Part shown: one piece after another, positions 22,099 through 33,255 of the stretch
Layout of the letters: every line of letters begins with the position of its first letter
How positions within the stretch are numbered: the stretch's first letter is position 1
From: Nigrospora sphaerica
Lineage: Eukaryota > Ascomycota > Sordariomycetes > Amphisphaeriales > Apiosporaceae
Direction: 5' to 3'
NCBI GenBank assembly: GCA_018287875.1
Contig: JAGVVL010000002.1
Coordinates: 7,936,001-8,000,000 of the forward strand
DNA length: 64,000 nt
Program-made: the position numbers and the translations under genes
The notes under the pieces: model-generated
Database searches by the model: none
What the model was told of the DNA's origin: nothing
Seen by the model: the letters and a program-made list of their open reading frames with translations, nothing else

Positions 22099-23207
22099 TC
22101 ACCAGGCCGTGTGGCCGCCGTCAATAACCAGGTTGCCGCCCGTCATGAAACTGCTCGCGGAGCTGGCCAGGAAAAGGACTGCGCCCTTGTACTCGGACGT
22201 GAGCGACAGGCGGCCCATCATGTTCTCCCGCTCCCACTCCTCGCGCAGGCCAGGTGCTTCCTCGAGGTTCTTCTCCACCATGGGCGTCATGATGTGGCCG
22301 GGGCTGATGCAGTTGACGCGGACGCCGCCACCGCCGTCGGGGCGTTTCGGGCTGTACTCCATGGCGAGGTTGCGGGCCAGCTGCAGCACCGCCGCCTTGG
22401 ACGAGTTGTACACGGCCGACTTGAGGCCCTTGTTGGCCACGAGCCCCGACATGCTAGCGATGATGACAATGCTGCCGGGAATCTTGAAGCGCGACATCTG
22501 GCGCTCGGCCGCCGTGCACGCCATCATGACGCCCGTATAGTTGACGCTCATCATGCGCTGCACGTCGTGCTCCTCGTAACGGGATGCCGGCGTCACCTGC
22601 TGGATCGCCGCCGCCGCCACGAGGCCGTCGAACCGTCCGTTCTCGTCGCCGATGGAGACCATGAGCTGTTCCAGGCCCTCGGTGTCGGTGACGTCCTGCT
22701 GCCTATACTCGAGGGAGCCTCCCCATTCGGGGCGCACTCTTTCGAGGGCCTTGTGCCATTCCTTGTTGGGCGCGGGCGCGCGGTCCACAGCGTACACTGT
22801 CGGTGGATCTGTCAGCCGGGCCTCACTCCCGAGCCGATTTACAGGCAGATGGGACTATACTCACCCCGTGCCCCGCCCTCTACCAATGACTCTGCCAGGG
22901 CCAAGCCCAGGCCCTGGGCGCCCCCTGTCACGACGAAAACCTTGCCGCCAAGGTCAAAGTCGGCAAATCTGGAGGGAACGACATTTTCCTTTTGTAAAGA
23001 TGTGTCTCTGCTGCGGGCCACGGTTTCCTTCTCGCTCGCGTTAAGTTCAAGCCCTTGCGCCGGCCGCGGCCGCGGCGGCGAGACGTGGAAAGCTCGGCTG
23101 CAACCAGCTAGCCGGCGGCGGGGGAACCGACAAGCCGGCGCAGTTCTGAGGACATCTGCTCGGCAGGCCGCCACCCGGCGGGCGGTTTTCGGGATCAAGG
23201 AGGACAT
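22099..23207 (-). CDS. Short-chain dehydrogenase/reductase, probably mitochondrial
   Basis: Exons (minus): 23207-22865 and 22796-22099, with a 68-nt GTGAGT...ACAG intron and matching phase; 346 residues. An in-frame ATG also exists at 23261, but 23207 starts a typical matrix-targeting sequence: the first ~50 residues hold many Arg and only one acidic residue, with RAFHVSPPRPRP as a likely cleavage region. The classical SDR fold follows, with cofactor motif TGGAQGLG (94-101) and catalytic Ser229, Tyr244 and Lys248 (YNSSK). The usual NNAG is replaced by AAAA near 176-179. PGHIMTP and the C-terminal GGNLVIDGGHTAW are standard. The sequence resembles fungal polyol (arabinitol/mannitol-type) dehydrogenases, but the substrate is not certain. 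A TATAAA at 23331-23336 sits about 125 bp upstream. Confidence 0.88.
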
Positions 23208-23330
23208 GATGGAGCTCTGGGGGTAGGCAGTAGTGCTAACACACAACAAGCAGCTTGACAAGGTGCGAAGGACACAGAGTCATGCCCCCTCGTGAGCAGC
23301 GCCGGCAGCCCGAGGACCACACGGGTGCGT

Positions 23331-23336
23331 TTTATA
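23331..23336 (-). promoter_or_regulatory. TATA box of the mitochondrial-type SDR gene
   Basis: TATAAA on the minus strand, about 125 bp before the chosen start codon at 23207. The spacing favours 23207 and also leaves room for the alternative ATG at 23261. Confidence 0.5.
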
Positions 23337-23780
23337 GCCTTGAATTTCCCGTGCCAAGCAAAGGATCCGGTAATGACACTTCTCAGTCACGGTTCTGTAT
23401 AACATCCGTGGCGTTGAGAGGTGTCGGTCTACCTGTTTGCGTCATGTTGAGCAAATGGCCGGGGAGTGAGCTCCGGGCCCCTGGGTCAATCGAGACGGGG
23501 GTGAAATGCGATAGGTCGGGCTGGGCCCGGACTGTTCGCTCCGGGGCCAGGCGGTAGGGCTTTTGGTGCTCACGCAAGGAAGAGGAGGAGAGGAGGAGGA
23601 GGGGAGAGGGAGCGTTGCGTATTTGTTCTGTGGAGGTCGAGGGTATTGGGAATCGCTCGTGCCCATGGTCGTGGGGTAAAACCAGTGGTTAGGTACGGTT
23701 CCGAGTGCCCCGACAGATTTACAGCTGCTTGTTTTCTTTTTGGCCATCCATTCCCTCTTACGTATATGTAGCGTGTGCAC

Positions 23781-23800
23781 GGGATGGGATGGGATGGGAT
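23781..23800. repeat. (GGGAT)4 microsatellite
   Basis: Four perfect GGGAT units in intergenic DNA. It is not the fungal telomere repeat TTAGGG. Confidence 0.9.
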
Positions 23801-23914
23801 GCGTAAGGGGTCGCGGGTGGGGCCGTTCGAGCCTGCGAGCGTCCAAAAACGTCATCCCGGCCCTGCTCATTCGTCCATTCTGCACGTCTTGACGCAACCA
23901 CCTGACATGTCCCC

Positions 23915-23987
23915 CTGGAGATCAAGTCTGCTTGACATCTAGAAGATCACCTCTACTTGGCACCTGGAGATCAACTCTGCTCGGCAC
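23915..23987. repeat. Three diverged 24-25-bp tandem repeats
   Basis: Units at 23915-23938, 23939-23963 and 23964-23987 share the pattern CTgGAGATCA-CTCTgCTtGgCAc with several substitutions each and one 1-bp insertion in the middle copy. They are head-to-tail and outside any gene. Confidence 0.8.
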
Positions 23988-24672
23988 CCAGCGCCGTGCC
24001 TCATCTGCCGCCTTTCTCGAACAGGCGCAGCTTTTTTTGTCGTTGGTGAGAATCCTGCTTGAAGGTATGGATTTCTTTCCCACTCCTCCCGCCTCTGGGC
24101 CCACGACACCACCTCAAGAGTCTGCCGTGCTGCCGTGCTTCTGCAGGTAGTGCTTCCTTGCGCAACGCACCCAAGGGCTTTCCATCCCCGCTAGTTTTGG
24201 GTCCCGGAGTAGTCCGAAAGCGGTTCCCCGTCCGCTCTGGGACGCAGAGGAGATCTCTCCCAGATTGCCGAGGAATCTCGTATAGGTGGTCATGCAGATG
24301 GAATGCTGTGTCATCGCGATTCATGGCCGACCGCCCACCGGGCTTCGAAGTTATGTCATGACAACGGCCAGGTCACTCTTCGTATGGTTCCTCGACGGAC
24401 TGGCGGGTGAGAAAAACTCAACCGAGTTCTTATTGCGTTCTTGTGGGCATGTGGCCATCCCACCGCAAAAACTAACGCCTGCCGTGCAAGGGTATCGGAA
24501 AATGCACAAAACGCCCATGGCCCAATCGCTTGCCTTTTGGCCATGATCCAGAAGACATTCAGTTGTCCAACCCCGGTCCATCGTACGCAAGTATTATCCC
24601 TGGTTCGTGTCACCGTTGTCGAGTTGGAAGTTGCCGCACTCCTTGTGGGCGTCCTGTGGTATCCATCCGAGG

Positions 24673-25522
24673 TTAGTATACCGGCATGGATGACTCGGCC
24701 CAGGGAAAAGCATCTCCGTGTCGGCGTCGGACACCAACAGGGGATGATTTACGAACCTTATGCTTGGCTTCTTCGCCACAGGCGTAGCAGAGATCGTGAC
24801 CGCACATTAGGCACCTTGAAGGATCGGTTGTCAGCCCAACGATCCGCCCTCTCCTCTATCTCCTCTGGGGCGAAAGGTGACGCCGGGCGCCTTTCTTACT
24901 GGACGAGGGGGCCGCAGGCGGTGCCCGTCATCTCGATGAGGCAGTGGCAAAAGGGGCAGGGGTGCCAGCCGCGGCGGCGGCCGAGGTCGACGAGCTCGAG
25001 CTTCTCGGCCGTCTCGGCGAGGATGTCGACGAGGCGGCACTCGGTGCCCGAGTGGGAGGCGCCGCCGCAGTGGAGGCACGTGGCCCGCCGACACCGCGGG
25101 CACCGCGGGTCCGGCGCGTCGACGACGGCGTCCTGCGCCGCCACGAAGGCGCCGCAGCCCCGGTCGAAGCAGTAGAGGCGCGGCGCCGGCGCCCCGAACT
25201 CGCGCATCAGCTGCGCGTAGTCGGCCAGCTCGCCGCCGCCCAGGAGCCCACGCCGCGTGACCACCCCGAGCCCGATGACGCCGCCGCCCGCCACCGCCGC
25301 CGGCCGGAACGGCTTCGCGCGCAGCGCCGCGCCGAGCGCCGCGCCGAGGCAGCCCGCGCAGAACCCGGCGGCCGCGTCGGAGTCGGCGCGGATGGCGATG
25401 AGGCTTCCGGTCGACTTCTCGGGGTTGCCGCAGAGGGCGCAGCACTTCTTGGTCCCGTTCTCGTCACCCTCGTCGGTTTTGACGAGGGAAGGCATGTTCA
25501 TCTCGGGCTTGGGCGTACTCAT
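24673..25522 (-). CDS. IBR-type (RING-between-RING-like) zinc-finger protein
   Basis: Exons (minus): 25522-24900 and 24814-24673, with an 85-nt GTAAGA...AAG intron and matching phase; 254 residues. The ATG at 25522 starts MSTPKPEMN; the longer frame upstream looks like leader sequence. A first Cys module (CCALCGN...FCAGCLG) is degenerate. The middle module YCFDRGCGAFV...PRCPRCRRATCLHCGGASHSGTEC is a good IBR finger. A second module HPCPFCHCLIEM...CLMCGHDLCYACG resembles the RING2/Rcat part of RBR ubiquitin ligases. Between them lies a Gly/Ala/Arg-rich insert (about 60-105). The spacing around MTGTAC in the last module is atypical and the 3' splice site is weak, so the C-terminus is the least certain part. 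Ubiquitin-ligase activity is possible but not shown by the sequence. Confidence 0.72.
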
Positions 25523-26895
25523 ATTGGCGGCTGGCGGTGCGCAAAGGAAGGATGAAGGGACGGTAGAAGCTGGGATGAATGGGAAGCTGGGATGATTGGG
25601 AAGCCGGTCCGGCCTTTGTCTCCGACCAAAGGCTGGATGGATGGGTGGAAAAAGAAGAGAAGGAAATATTACTTCTGATTCGGGCAAAAATTGCCACCAG
25701 AGCCTTGTCGGCCTCCTCAGTCTTAAGGCGGGCGAGCCAGGTTGGTGTTGTTGTCGATGTGGTTATAGACCACCCAGATAATCGACCTAGGCGAGTCTAC
25801 TGGGCTCTTGCTGCTGCCTATGTGAGTACTAGTCACTTGGTTACGCCCACGCCGTGTTTTCATGTGAGGGCAGGCAGGGTATTTTGTGCTGTCTCTATCT
25901 ATGAATCCTTTTGCCCCGTTAACTTTTGCTAGCTGCTTTGAGACGAGGCTGAACACTGGGGATTACAGACTGACAGCAGGGGTTTTATAGCGGCCGGGAT
26001 CAGGGGAGAAAAGAAGTTTTCCAAACGGAGTTGGTTGGTCAAGGGTAGAAGGCGTGCATGGACTTGGATCACGGCTTATACAACCACAAGTTGCTGAAGC
26101 GATGATGGCTGCACGGAGCTCAGCAGGAGCATGGCCCGTCCAGTCGGGTGTCGTTGGAAGCGACTCTCTTGACCCGTCTCCTCTTTCCTGTATCCCAATA
26201 GGCCCGAAAAATGATCAAATCTAGCAGAAGACTAGTTTGTCCGAGTAGCAGACTGCGTTTCCGGTTAAAGGTTCTCGAGTACCTGCGGTTACACTAGGGG
26301 GATATATGAATATATGCATACCTCGCCCTAAGTGAAGTCTCACCCCAAAAATAGGAAGTACTGTTCACTCGAGCCAAGATTCACCTTTCACGGGCCTGTT
26401 CGGACAGGAGGCCAACTAGGGCAAATGTAGACTAATGTGGAACGTTCCTTACCCCTGGGTGTGCTAAATAGTAACAATGAGGCTCGAATAACATAAGACC
26501 AAACAAAACTCAACTACTTTTTACTACTTTCAGAAGTAAAAAACTACAGCTAGCTGGGCACCTCTATTACTTAGCTCAACCTTAATTTCGCCGACGCAGG
26601 AATTTAAGGTTTGCTATGTGTGAACCCATCAAATGGATAAAACCTGTGAAACACACAACTGGACGACCATATTTCTGTGGATAACCCAACTTGCGTGAAG
26701 TTAGTGAATTTGAAACTGGCTCTCCTCTTATGGGGTATCGTGCAACTGCCTGAAAAGCGAACCCAAAACGCAACACTTGAAAAAACGTACGCCCACCTGC
26801 CCGCGCCCCAATCGAGATGACCGACATCGTCCTACGGCGAATATTCGACGGCGTCATATCCCCCCTCGCATACCGCCCGATGATCCGACAGGTCA
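25523..26895. other. Intergenic region with an AT-richer core
   Basis: The stretch at about 26200-26780 is clearly richer in A and T than its surroundings and is full of stops on the plus strand. A minus-strand frame at 26582-26899 has no recognisable family. This may be decayed mobile DNA, but I can identify no element. A TATAAA on the minus strand at 25984-25989 is far (about 460 bp) from the IBR gene start. Confidence 0.45.
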
Positions 26896-27616
26896 TCACG
26901 CGTAACGCGCAAGCTGGGGCGGCGCCGGGACCGCTTGCGTGGGCGGGTGTCCGTGGCCGGCAGCGTAGGGAGGGTGCTGGGGGTGCGGCGGCGGCGGCGG
27001 CATCATCATGATGCCCGGGGCCGGCACGAATATCTGGGCGGGGAGGTTGTAGGGGACGTGGGCGAGGCGCTGCTGGCAGGCCGGGCAGTAGTGGTCCACA
27101 TCGGGGAACCAGCCCAGACAGCAGGGCAGGAAGGCGAGGCAGGGCAAGAGGAAGCCGATGCCAATGCCCGAGAGGCTGGGGGACGCCGGGCCGACGTTAG
27201 CTTGTTCGCCCGCCGAGGCGAAGAGAGGGCGACGGCGCGTCTCTCCGGAGAAGGCGGGACAGATGCACTAAAAACCGCCGGGCCCGCTTCCGGACTTACA
27301 TGCTCATGTGCGAGTCGTGGTCCTCAACCTCGGTCTGCACGCGGTGGCCGCAGAAGGGGCAGTCGACGACGGCGGGCTCGTCGGCCAGGCAGTGAAGCGC
27401 AATGGCGGGCGGGTAGCCATAGCCCATCATCGGCGGCGGCGGGGGCGACTGTCGCGGCGCCGCTGCCGTCGCATCGTCGCCGTCGCGCGGCTGTTTGCCG
27501 TAGTGGCCGTGCTGGGCGACGGCGGGGCTCAAGGGGTCGCCGGCGGCCGCTGGCGAAACAGCAGTGACGATGACACCGTCGTCGTTGTCGGGCCGCGTGA
27601 CGCGTAGGGACGCCAT
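26896..27616 (-). CDS. LITAF-domain zinc-ribbon membrane protein
   Basis: Exons (minus): 27616-27300 and 27175-26896, with a 124-nt GTAAGT...CAG intron and matching phase; 198 residues. The N-terminus is Pro-rich (PPPPP, 58-62) and low in structure. CPFC (Cys86, Cys89), a hydrophobic stretch rebuilt across the splice junction (LSGIGIGFLLPCLAFLPCC) and CPAC (Cys135, Cys138) make a full LITAF/SIMPLE-type zinc ribbon, in which the hydrophobic segment dips into the membrane face. VDHYCPACQQRL is the family signature. The C-terminus is again Pro/His-rich (MMMPPPPPHPQHPPY). In animals such proteins sit on endosomes and bind ESCRT or ubiquitin-ligase partners through PPxY motifs. Here HPPY near the end could play that part, which is inference. 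Confidence 0.87.
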
Positions 27617-28119
27617 GGTGCCCTTATTTCCTTTTTTATCCCCGAGCAAGCCACGAGTGGGGGTTCCTGTCGCAGGCTGGATCAGGAGAGGCTGGTGTGA
27701 GTCACGATGCGGGCGGTTGCACCCCCAAGAGCTGACGAAGACGTCGCCTCGGACGCAGATGCCGTGTCACGCGCGGGCGACGGCGTCGCGCCGTCAGCTT
27801 CAGCCGTTGCGTTAGGCAACCGCCGGCGCGCTTCGTCCTCGCATCACAGGCGCAACGGGAGCTAATGCGCTTCGAGGCGGCTCAGTGAACCCTAGGATGT
27901 ATGCAGGTACCCATCCATGTACTAATGTAACTGCAAGGTCCGAACGTGGCTGTGAGAGCTGACATCCTCGCCTTCTAGCGACGACGCAAGAGAGAAGGTA
28001 AAAATATGACAGCGAATGCATCATAATCATTACTTATTCCCATCACTTGGACCCGGTCGGTGGCGGACGGAAACTCAGCCATCAACGCCCAGCAAATAGA
28101 CGAGCTCGATGAGGAACAC

Positions 28120-28141
28120 TAGGTAAGTACTTACTTACCTA
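28120..28141. repeat. Inverted repeat TAGGTAAGT / ACTTACCTA
   Basis: Nine-base perfect arms separated by four bases. It is the most symmetrical example of the TACCTA motif class scattered over the intergenic DNA of this window. Confidence 0.8.
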
Positions 28142-31097
28142 AGGAAGCCGACCCCACTCACGAGAAAGTCTCCACCCATAGATTCCAATATGGACGGAAC
28201 TGCAGGTGCCCAAAGGACCGACCCCGCAGGGCTGATTGATTGGGGGAGGACCGGACGTTTCGTCGGCCCCGCGAACGACGTGACGCGCTGCTGGCCCCCC
28301 GTTGAAAATCGCCCAGGCGAAGATGGGATATTGATTTGCGGCAACGGTGCAGGCTCCAGCTCAACCATGGGGTAGGTAGTACTACGGTAGGAGGGTCACC
28401 GGGGATCTTCAACATCAGATGATGGAAAAGTAACACATGCAGCAGATGCTTTTATTCCGATCACACTGATGCCCGGCTCTGCCTCGAGCTTCCTCGACCT
28501 CACTCCGTGCAAAGGATGGCCGCGCTGCACGCCCAAATCTAACGAGCACCTGTTGTATAAGGGGCGGGGAGCCTGTCGGCGTCGCCTTACATAAAGGAGA
28601 AGGGTGGAGCCTGTCCATGGCTACCGAGTACTGTGTTAGTGGTACACTACCATGTACTGTGTATATGATTGTTGCTGAGCGACGACTGACTCGCCGCTCG
28701 TTGAGGCGATCCCCACTGCGTTCAATTGCGTGTCTGGATATGGGATCCGTGGATGCGGATCGCTCTCTCATACCGAAGAGTCGGCATCTCGTCATTGGCT
28801 GACATGGCCTCACCCTCGCTGATGGCCCGATATCAATCTTGTTGGGAAGCGGTATTTTCGATCTTGACCGCCCGCCTGGTACCGCACGCAGCCTAAAGGC
28901 GTGTCCTGCCGTGGTCGAGTCCCGCCGGCCGCACGGGCATGCCGTCGAGGCTTTTTCCCCTTCCCATATGAAAGACGCGGCAGGGCCTGCAGCGGCATTC
29001 CCTTCTTGGACGGAAGCGTGCCAATCGGTGGGCGGGCGGACCGCCCGGCGGGTCGTCGTCGTGGAAAAAAACGCTTACGTGCGTGCAGTAGTTATATGCG
29101 TCCAATGTTCCCCCAGTCAGCCGGCCAGCCTACAAATACCCGGTGCCAGAGGTGTGTAAGGTAGGAAGGGGTTTTTTTTTTTCTTCAGATTGGCCCAAAG
29201 GCGTAAACAAGCAATATGGAGGTAAGCAATATGGGTGCTTCATCCGCACCATGCCTTATCGCGGCTAAGATCTTCGCTTAGCCGGCAGTTTCACGGGCTG
29301 CGGGCACGGGAGACTAGCCTGTTGGATAGGTTTGGGCCGAGGCGGCCGAATGAGAAACGGACTGCTGAGGGCGGCAGGATAAGTAGGGGGGACGCGTGGT
29401 CTGTTGCTCCCCTGTCGATATCGTTGCCCGAGTTGCGGGGGTCATGCCTCGAGGTGTCAACGGTTCAAGTCAGTACCTCTGTGGTAGCGCGCCAGTGCGT
29501 GGCCGAGTGGGGATAAATCGTCAATTCCTGGGACGTTCACTCCCAGCTTACCATCTCTCGTTTTTGCGAAGAGGAAAGCGAAGGGGGGAGGCGAGGAAGC
29601 GACCCCACGAATCTGAACTTGACGACTACACGGTAGGTGTGGTCGCCGCCGACGGGGGTGGGAGCATGTTGACGAAGGCGATGAGGCTTGGATCGGAATG
29701 GCCTGGCGAATAGCGCCGATAGTTGTCCCTACCTAGCTGCTGTTATGCAACCTCCCGTCCGCCACCACGGGCGCTTGACCAGCCCCTGTGGCGCCAACAG
29801 TCCAGGTCAGAAAAATGAAACCAGAAAAGACAGGAACAGGAAGGAGGAGGCCGGGCGGGGCAAAAAAGAGCGTGGGATATTCCACCGCCCAGGCTGCGAA
29901 GGTCCATTATTTGAATGGACCTGGACCTTCAGACGCCCTCCGGCAGGGATGGCAACCCAATCAGATTCCCCGCTCGGCCGTCTCAGCGATGGGATCGCCC
30001 AATCCCGTCCCAAAAAGTCGTTCGCAGTCCGAACCGCCGCGCACGAACCAATTCTGCCGGCTGCCCATGCTTGCAGAGGTTGCGTGGCCCTCGAGAGCCT
30101 CTCCCTCGCTCTGCTGTGTAGGCCGCTCCCTCAGATAGATTGCAGCCGCATTGCCAAGACGGTGCCTTTTGCCATGATGGTGCCTTTTGACACCAAACTC
30201 CTTTTTCCCGTTGGTGATCAAGGCCCATTGCGAGCTACGGCTCCGTTCGGTTGCGCACACACACGCATACGCAACGCACGTACGCGCCCCCCCGCGGAGC
30301 CACTCGCTGCTTGCTTGCGTCCGTCCGGTCTCTCTTTCTTGCCTTATCGGCCCAACGTGAACGTATACAGCTACTGGCTGGGCCCGGGAGAGGAACATTC
30401 CGTCGGCTTCGCCAGCGTCCTGCTAGGGGCACAGTGAATGGGGCGCTTGGTGGCCGCCGCCGCCGATCACTACGAACTCTATCCCCCAGTCGGTCCAATG
30501 CACCCGCCGATCGAAACACACTGCCTCCGGGAGGCCTGGACGGAGCAGGGCTGACATCCGGCGTCACAGTCAGCCACGCTTTTCCTTCACCCCTGTCAGG
30601 GACGGCTTGGCCGGCCATACCATATCTTGATTCCATTTGTTCGACAAGGTCGAGCAGAATTGAACGCCCGAGATGGTCCTGGAGGGGGGGCGTTATTGCA
30701 TCAACAACGTTACTCATTGGCTACTCCCACCCTTCACCCCCCAGCATCTGGTATCTTGTCCCAACTCCGCTCTTCTCTCCAAAGACGGAGGCCGGTGGGA
30801 AACACTCTTCAGCACCCACCTCGACGCCTTGCGCTGAGCCTGATCCCCGGCACTAGTGATGGATGCCGCATGTGGCACTCAGCCAGCCAGGGAACCGCCG
30901 CCTTCCAAGGGCCCCCGAATTCGGTAACCCACCCCCTACCCCCATTATATTGATCCAATATACTATTGCCGGTCGTGGAGCCACCCTCGATGCCGCATCC
31001 AAACAACCTGCCCATTCCGGACGTGCTGGATCGGCAGGCCCTCCGTCATCACGTCAAGTGCCGATGACTCGGGCTCCCTTCCCTCGACCGGCGTGCA

Positions 31098-31103
31098 TAT
31101 AAG
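31098..31103 (+). promoter_or_regulatory. TATA box of small secreted protein gene
   Basis: TATAAG, about 150 bp before the ATG at 31249, followed by a C/T-rich leader with clustered CTCGAC/CATCC runs typical of strongly expressed fungal genes. Confidence 0.55.
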
Positions 31104-31248
31104 TACTGCTCGACCCGACCCTCAACCCTCCCTCGACTCATCACCGCATCCGTCCCATCCCTTCACTTCATAACCAACCACGGAGCCCGAGGCTACCTGT
31201 CCATCGTTGATCCACCCCGCAGTCGTTCACGCAACCCGTTCGTCCACC

Positions 31249-31512
31249 ATGTCTCGTCTCTACCTTACCATCCTGGCCATCTTTGCCATGGTCTGCAGCG
31301 TCGTCGCCCTCCCGGCCGTCAAGGGCAGACAGCTCGAGGGGGGTGTGTTGCCCATCCCCATTTCCCTCAACATCACCATTGGGGCCCCCAACGTTACCTT
31401 CCCGGCGCCCAACGGCACCGAGATCAACTCGACCAACGTCGTCCTCGCCTCGCGCACCCGACGCAACCTGAGGAGCTTTCCCATCAGCCTGCCCGTGCCC
31501 TACAAGGCCTAA
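31249..31512 (+). CDS. Small secreted protein, unknown function
   Basis: 87 residues from an ATG in a good context (CCACCATGT). The frame is open upstream to another ATG at 31207, but the downstream one begins a clear signal peptide: MSRLYLTILAIFAMVCSVVA, with probable cleavage before LPAVKG. The mature part is about 65 residues, without cysteine, Pro/Ile/Asn/Thr-rich, with four N-glycosylation sequons in a row (NIT, NVT, NGT, NST) and a basic RTRR near the end. KGR just after the signal could be a processing site. A TATA box and CT-rich leader precede it. I do not recognise the family. It could be a cell-wall peptide or candidate effector, since size, secretion and location fit either. A coding call rests on signal peptide, start context and promoter. 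Confidence 0.7.
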   Translation: MSRLYLTILAIFAMVCSVVALPAVKGRQLEGGVLPIPISLNITIGAPNVTFPAPNGTEINSTNVVLASRTRRNLRSFPISLPVPYKA

Positions 31513-33255
31513 GCAGCCGGTGATCCATCAAGCACCGCTGGTTGAGAAATATGAACAGAGGCACTCCAAGACGCCGGCTCAGGTAGAGCAAAGGACTCGC
31601 CTGGTATTCATTCCTTCACACCACTCGCTCCCACCAGGCCAAGTCCGACAGTCAGCACTTCGCAGTTACCCGGTTGTATCCAAGGTCGAAGGAAGGCGGC
31701 AAGAGCCTACGAGCGCCGGAGATGTGACGTGAATGCAGCCGAGGACCGTTTTCCCCGGAACGGCCACAGCATATTTACCGTCATCACGATTTTACAACGA
31801 TTGAGACCGCCCGTCTCAGTGCTTTACATGCATGATACCTGAAGATATGCTCCCCGGGGGGCTCTTCACCAACCACAACATTGCCCCGTTTTAGCAGTAG
31901 GAGGGATTGGTTTTGGGAGTGCCTTGATCTGTATATACTTCAATTCTTGTCGTCCCGAAAGGGACTAAACCTACCACTTTTCTCCACCCTTCACACCGAC
32001 TATAATAGCTTTTCTTCCGACCAACCGATTCCTCATGATCGCGGTGACATGTGTGTGCGACCGCCGTGAATTGTGTGACTTCGCTGCGCGCCCAGTGACG
32101 CTCTGAGGTACCCAATGACGAAGTTGGGTGGCCCGGGGCGGCGGGGGGTTTAGACTTGAATATTCGGTCCGATCCCCAGAGCCTGATCGTGGTTCCTCCA
32201 TTATCTTGTTCTTCCTTGCACACACCGACGCTCGACCCAACCGGTTCGCTAAGCCAAAAGGTGGATCATGCGGTTCGCGCAACCACCTGGGGTGGACCCC
32301 GAGCCGCACGACTATTGAAGCCGTGCAGCGCACGCCCGGGGAGACGAGGTCGGTGTGCGATCGGCCGCGCGAAAGAAGGCGGAAAAAAAAGACATACTGA
32401 ACTCTTATCGCTTGGGGAGAGATCGGCAGCCCTAGCCGTGGGGGTCCGTCCCTAGCCCTTCACACACCGACCGCGCTCGCTATCGCCTTGCGTTGAGCCG
32501 GGAGGAAGAAAGGGGGCCGGGGAAGGCTCGACGACCCCACCACCCCGGGTGGGTTGTGGTTGCCCATCGGGATTTTCGGCGCGAGGTGCATCGGGGGTGC
32601 GGTCGTGCGTCTCCACACTATGGGCACTGGCGGTGATGCCAGTTCACTGTCACCCTCGGGCGACACTTGTCCCAGAATTGGAAACTGCTCTATGTTGACC
32701 TACCGGCCCCAGCATACCCGGGCGGCTCGGGGACGGGGCTGCTTTGGTAGGAAGGCCCCGGCGGGAGAGAAAGGCGAGATCCGGCCGAGGTCGGAACGAA
32801 CGAAAAAGGTAGACGACTAGATGGGTAAAACTGGGGACGGGATGGGCTTCGGCAAAATGGCATAAACACACCGGGACACGCAGGCTGCAGCAACGAGCGA
32901 CGGGAATTTTTATGAACGCGGGTAAATAGCTAATCCACCCTCGAGGGAAAAGACGCGTAAGGAGCGAACGCAAGACCCTAATATTCCACGGGGGGCCGCC
33001 ATATCCTTGCCAATGGCTGTCTATTACCACCACACACGAGCGCCCTCTCTCCCACAGGTATTCCCCCTTTTTCGGAGCAGGCTGAGAGAACCATCTCGTG
33101 CTAAGACGTCCGCGAGCGATGAGACGGGTTTGTTGAAAACGCCGTCCCCCGCGCGGCGCGGCGGTCGAGCCACGCCGACTTGGCCGGGGAAGGAGGACAC
33201 ATCGGGAAAGAAAGAGGAAACGAGAAGAAAGGAAAAAAAAAGAAAAGGGGGGGGT
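31513..33255. other. Intergenic region between two convergent secreted-protein genes
   Basis: 1.7 kb of 3' flanking DNA. Open frames are short. I see no gene or repeat of note apart from A/G-rich stretches near 32385 and 33230. Confidence 0.55.

Larger units (their letters stand above)
23208..24672. other. Intergenic region with short repeats
   Basis: About 1.5 kb between two minus-strand genes. It contains the SDR promoter, four GGGAT units (23781-23800) and three diverged 24-25-bp direct repeats (23915-23987). No supported gene. Confidence 0.6.
27617..31248. other. Intergenic region, no supported gene
   Basis: 3.6 kb between the divergent LITAF and secreted-protein genes. It contains a 9-bp inverted repeat with 4-bp spacer (28120-28141), other TAGGTA/TACCTA motifs (28375, 29731), and a T run near 29171. 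A plus-strand frame at 29688-30437 is long (249 codons) but has no domain and a composition like translated noncoding DNA. The last 150 bp hold the TATA box and CT-rich leader of the next gene. Confidence 0.55.

Noticed and set aside
12652..23207. MFS transporter, epoxide hydrolase and SDR as a secondary-metabolite cluster
   Set aside because: They are interrupted by an F-box gene and wide gaps, and no core synthase, P450 or pathway regulator is present. Shared strand alone is weak evidence.
22054..23226. 390-codon plus-strand frame opposite the mitochondrial-type SDR
   Set aside because: Shadow of the GC-rich coding strand; the SDR on the other strand has a complete active site and intron.
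23781..23800. GGGAT repeat as a telomere remnant
   Set aside because: The unit is five bases and differs from the fungal TTAGGG repeat; only four copies are present.
29688..30437. 249-codon plus-strand frame in intergenic DNA
   Set aside because: A frame of this length is expected about once by chance in a window of this size, and it has no domain, signal peptide or promoter I can see.
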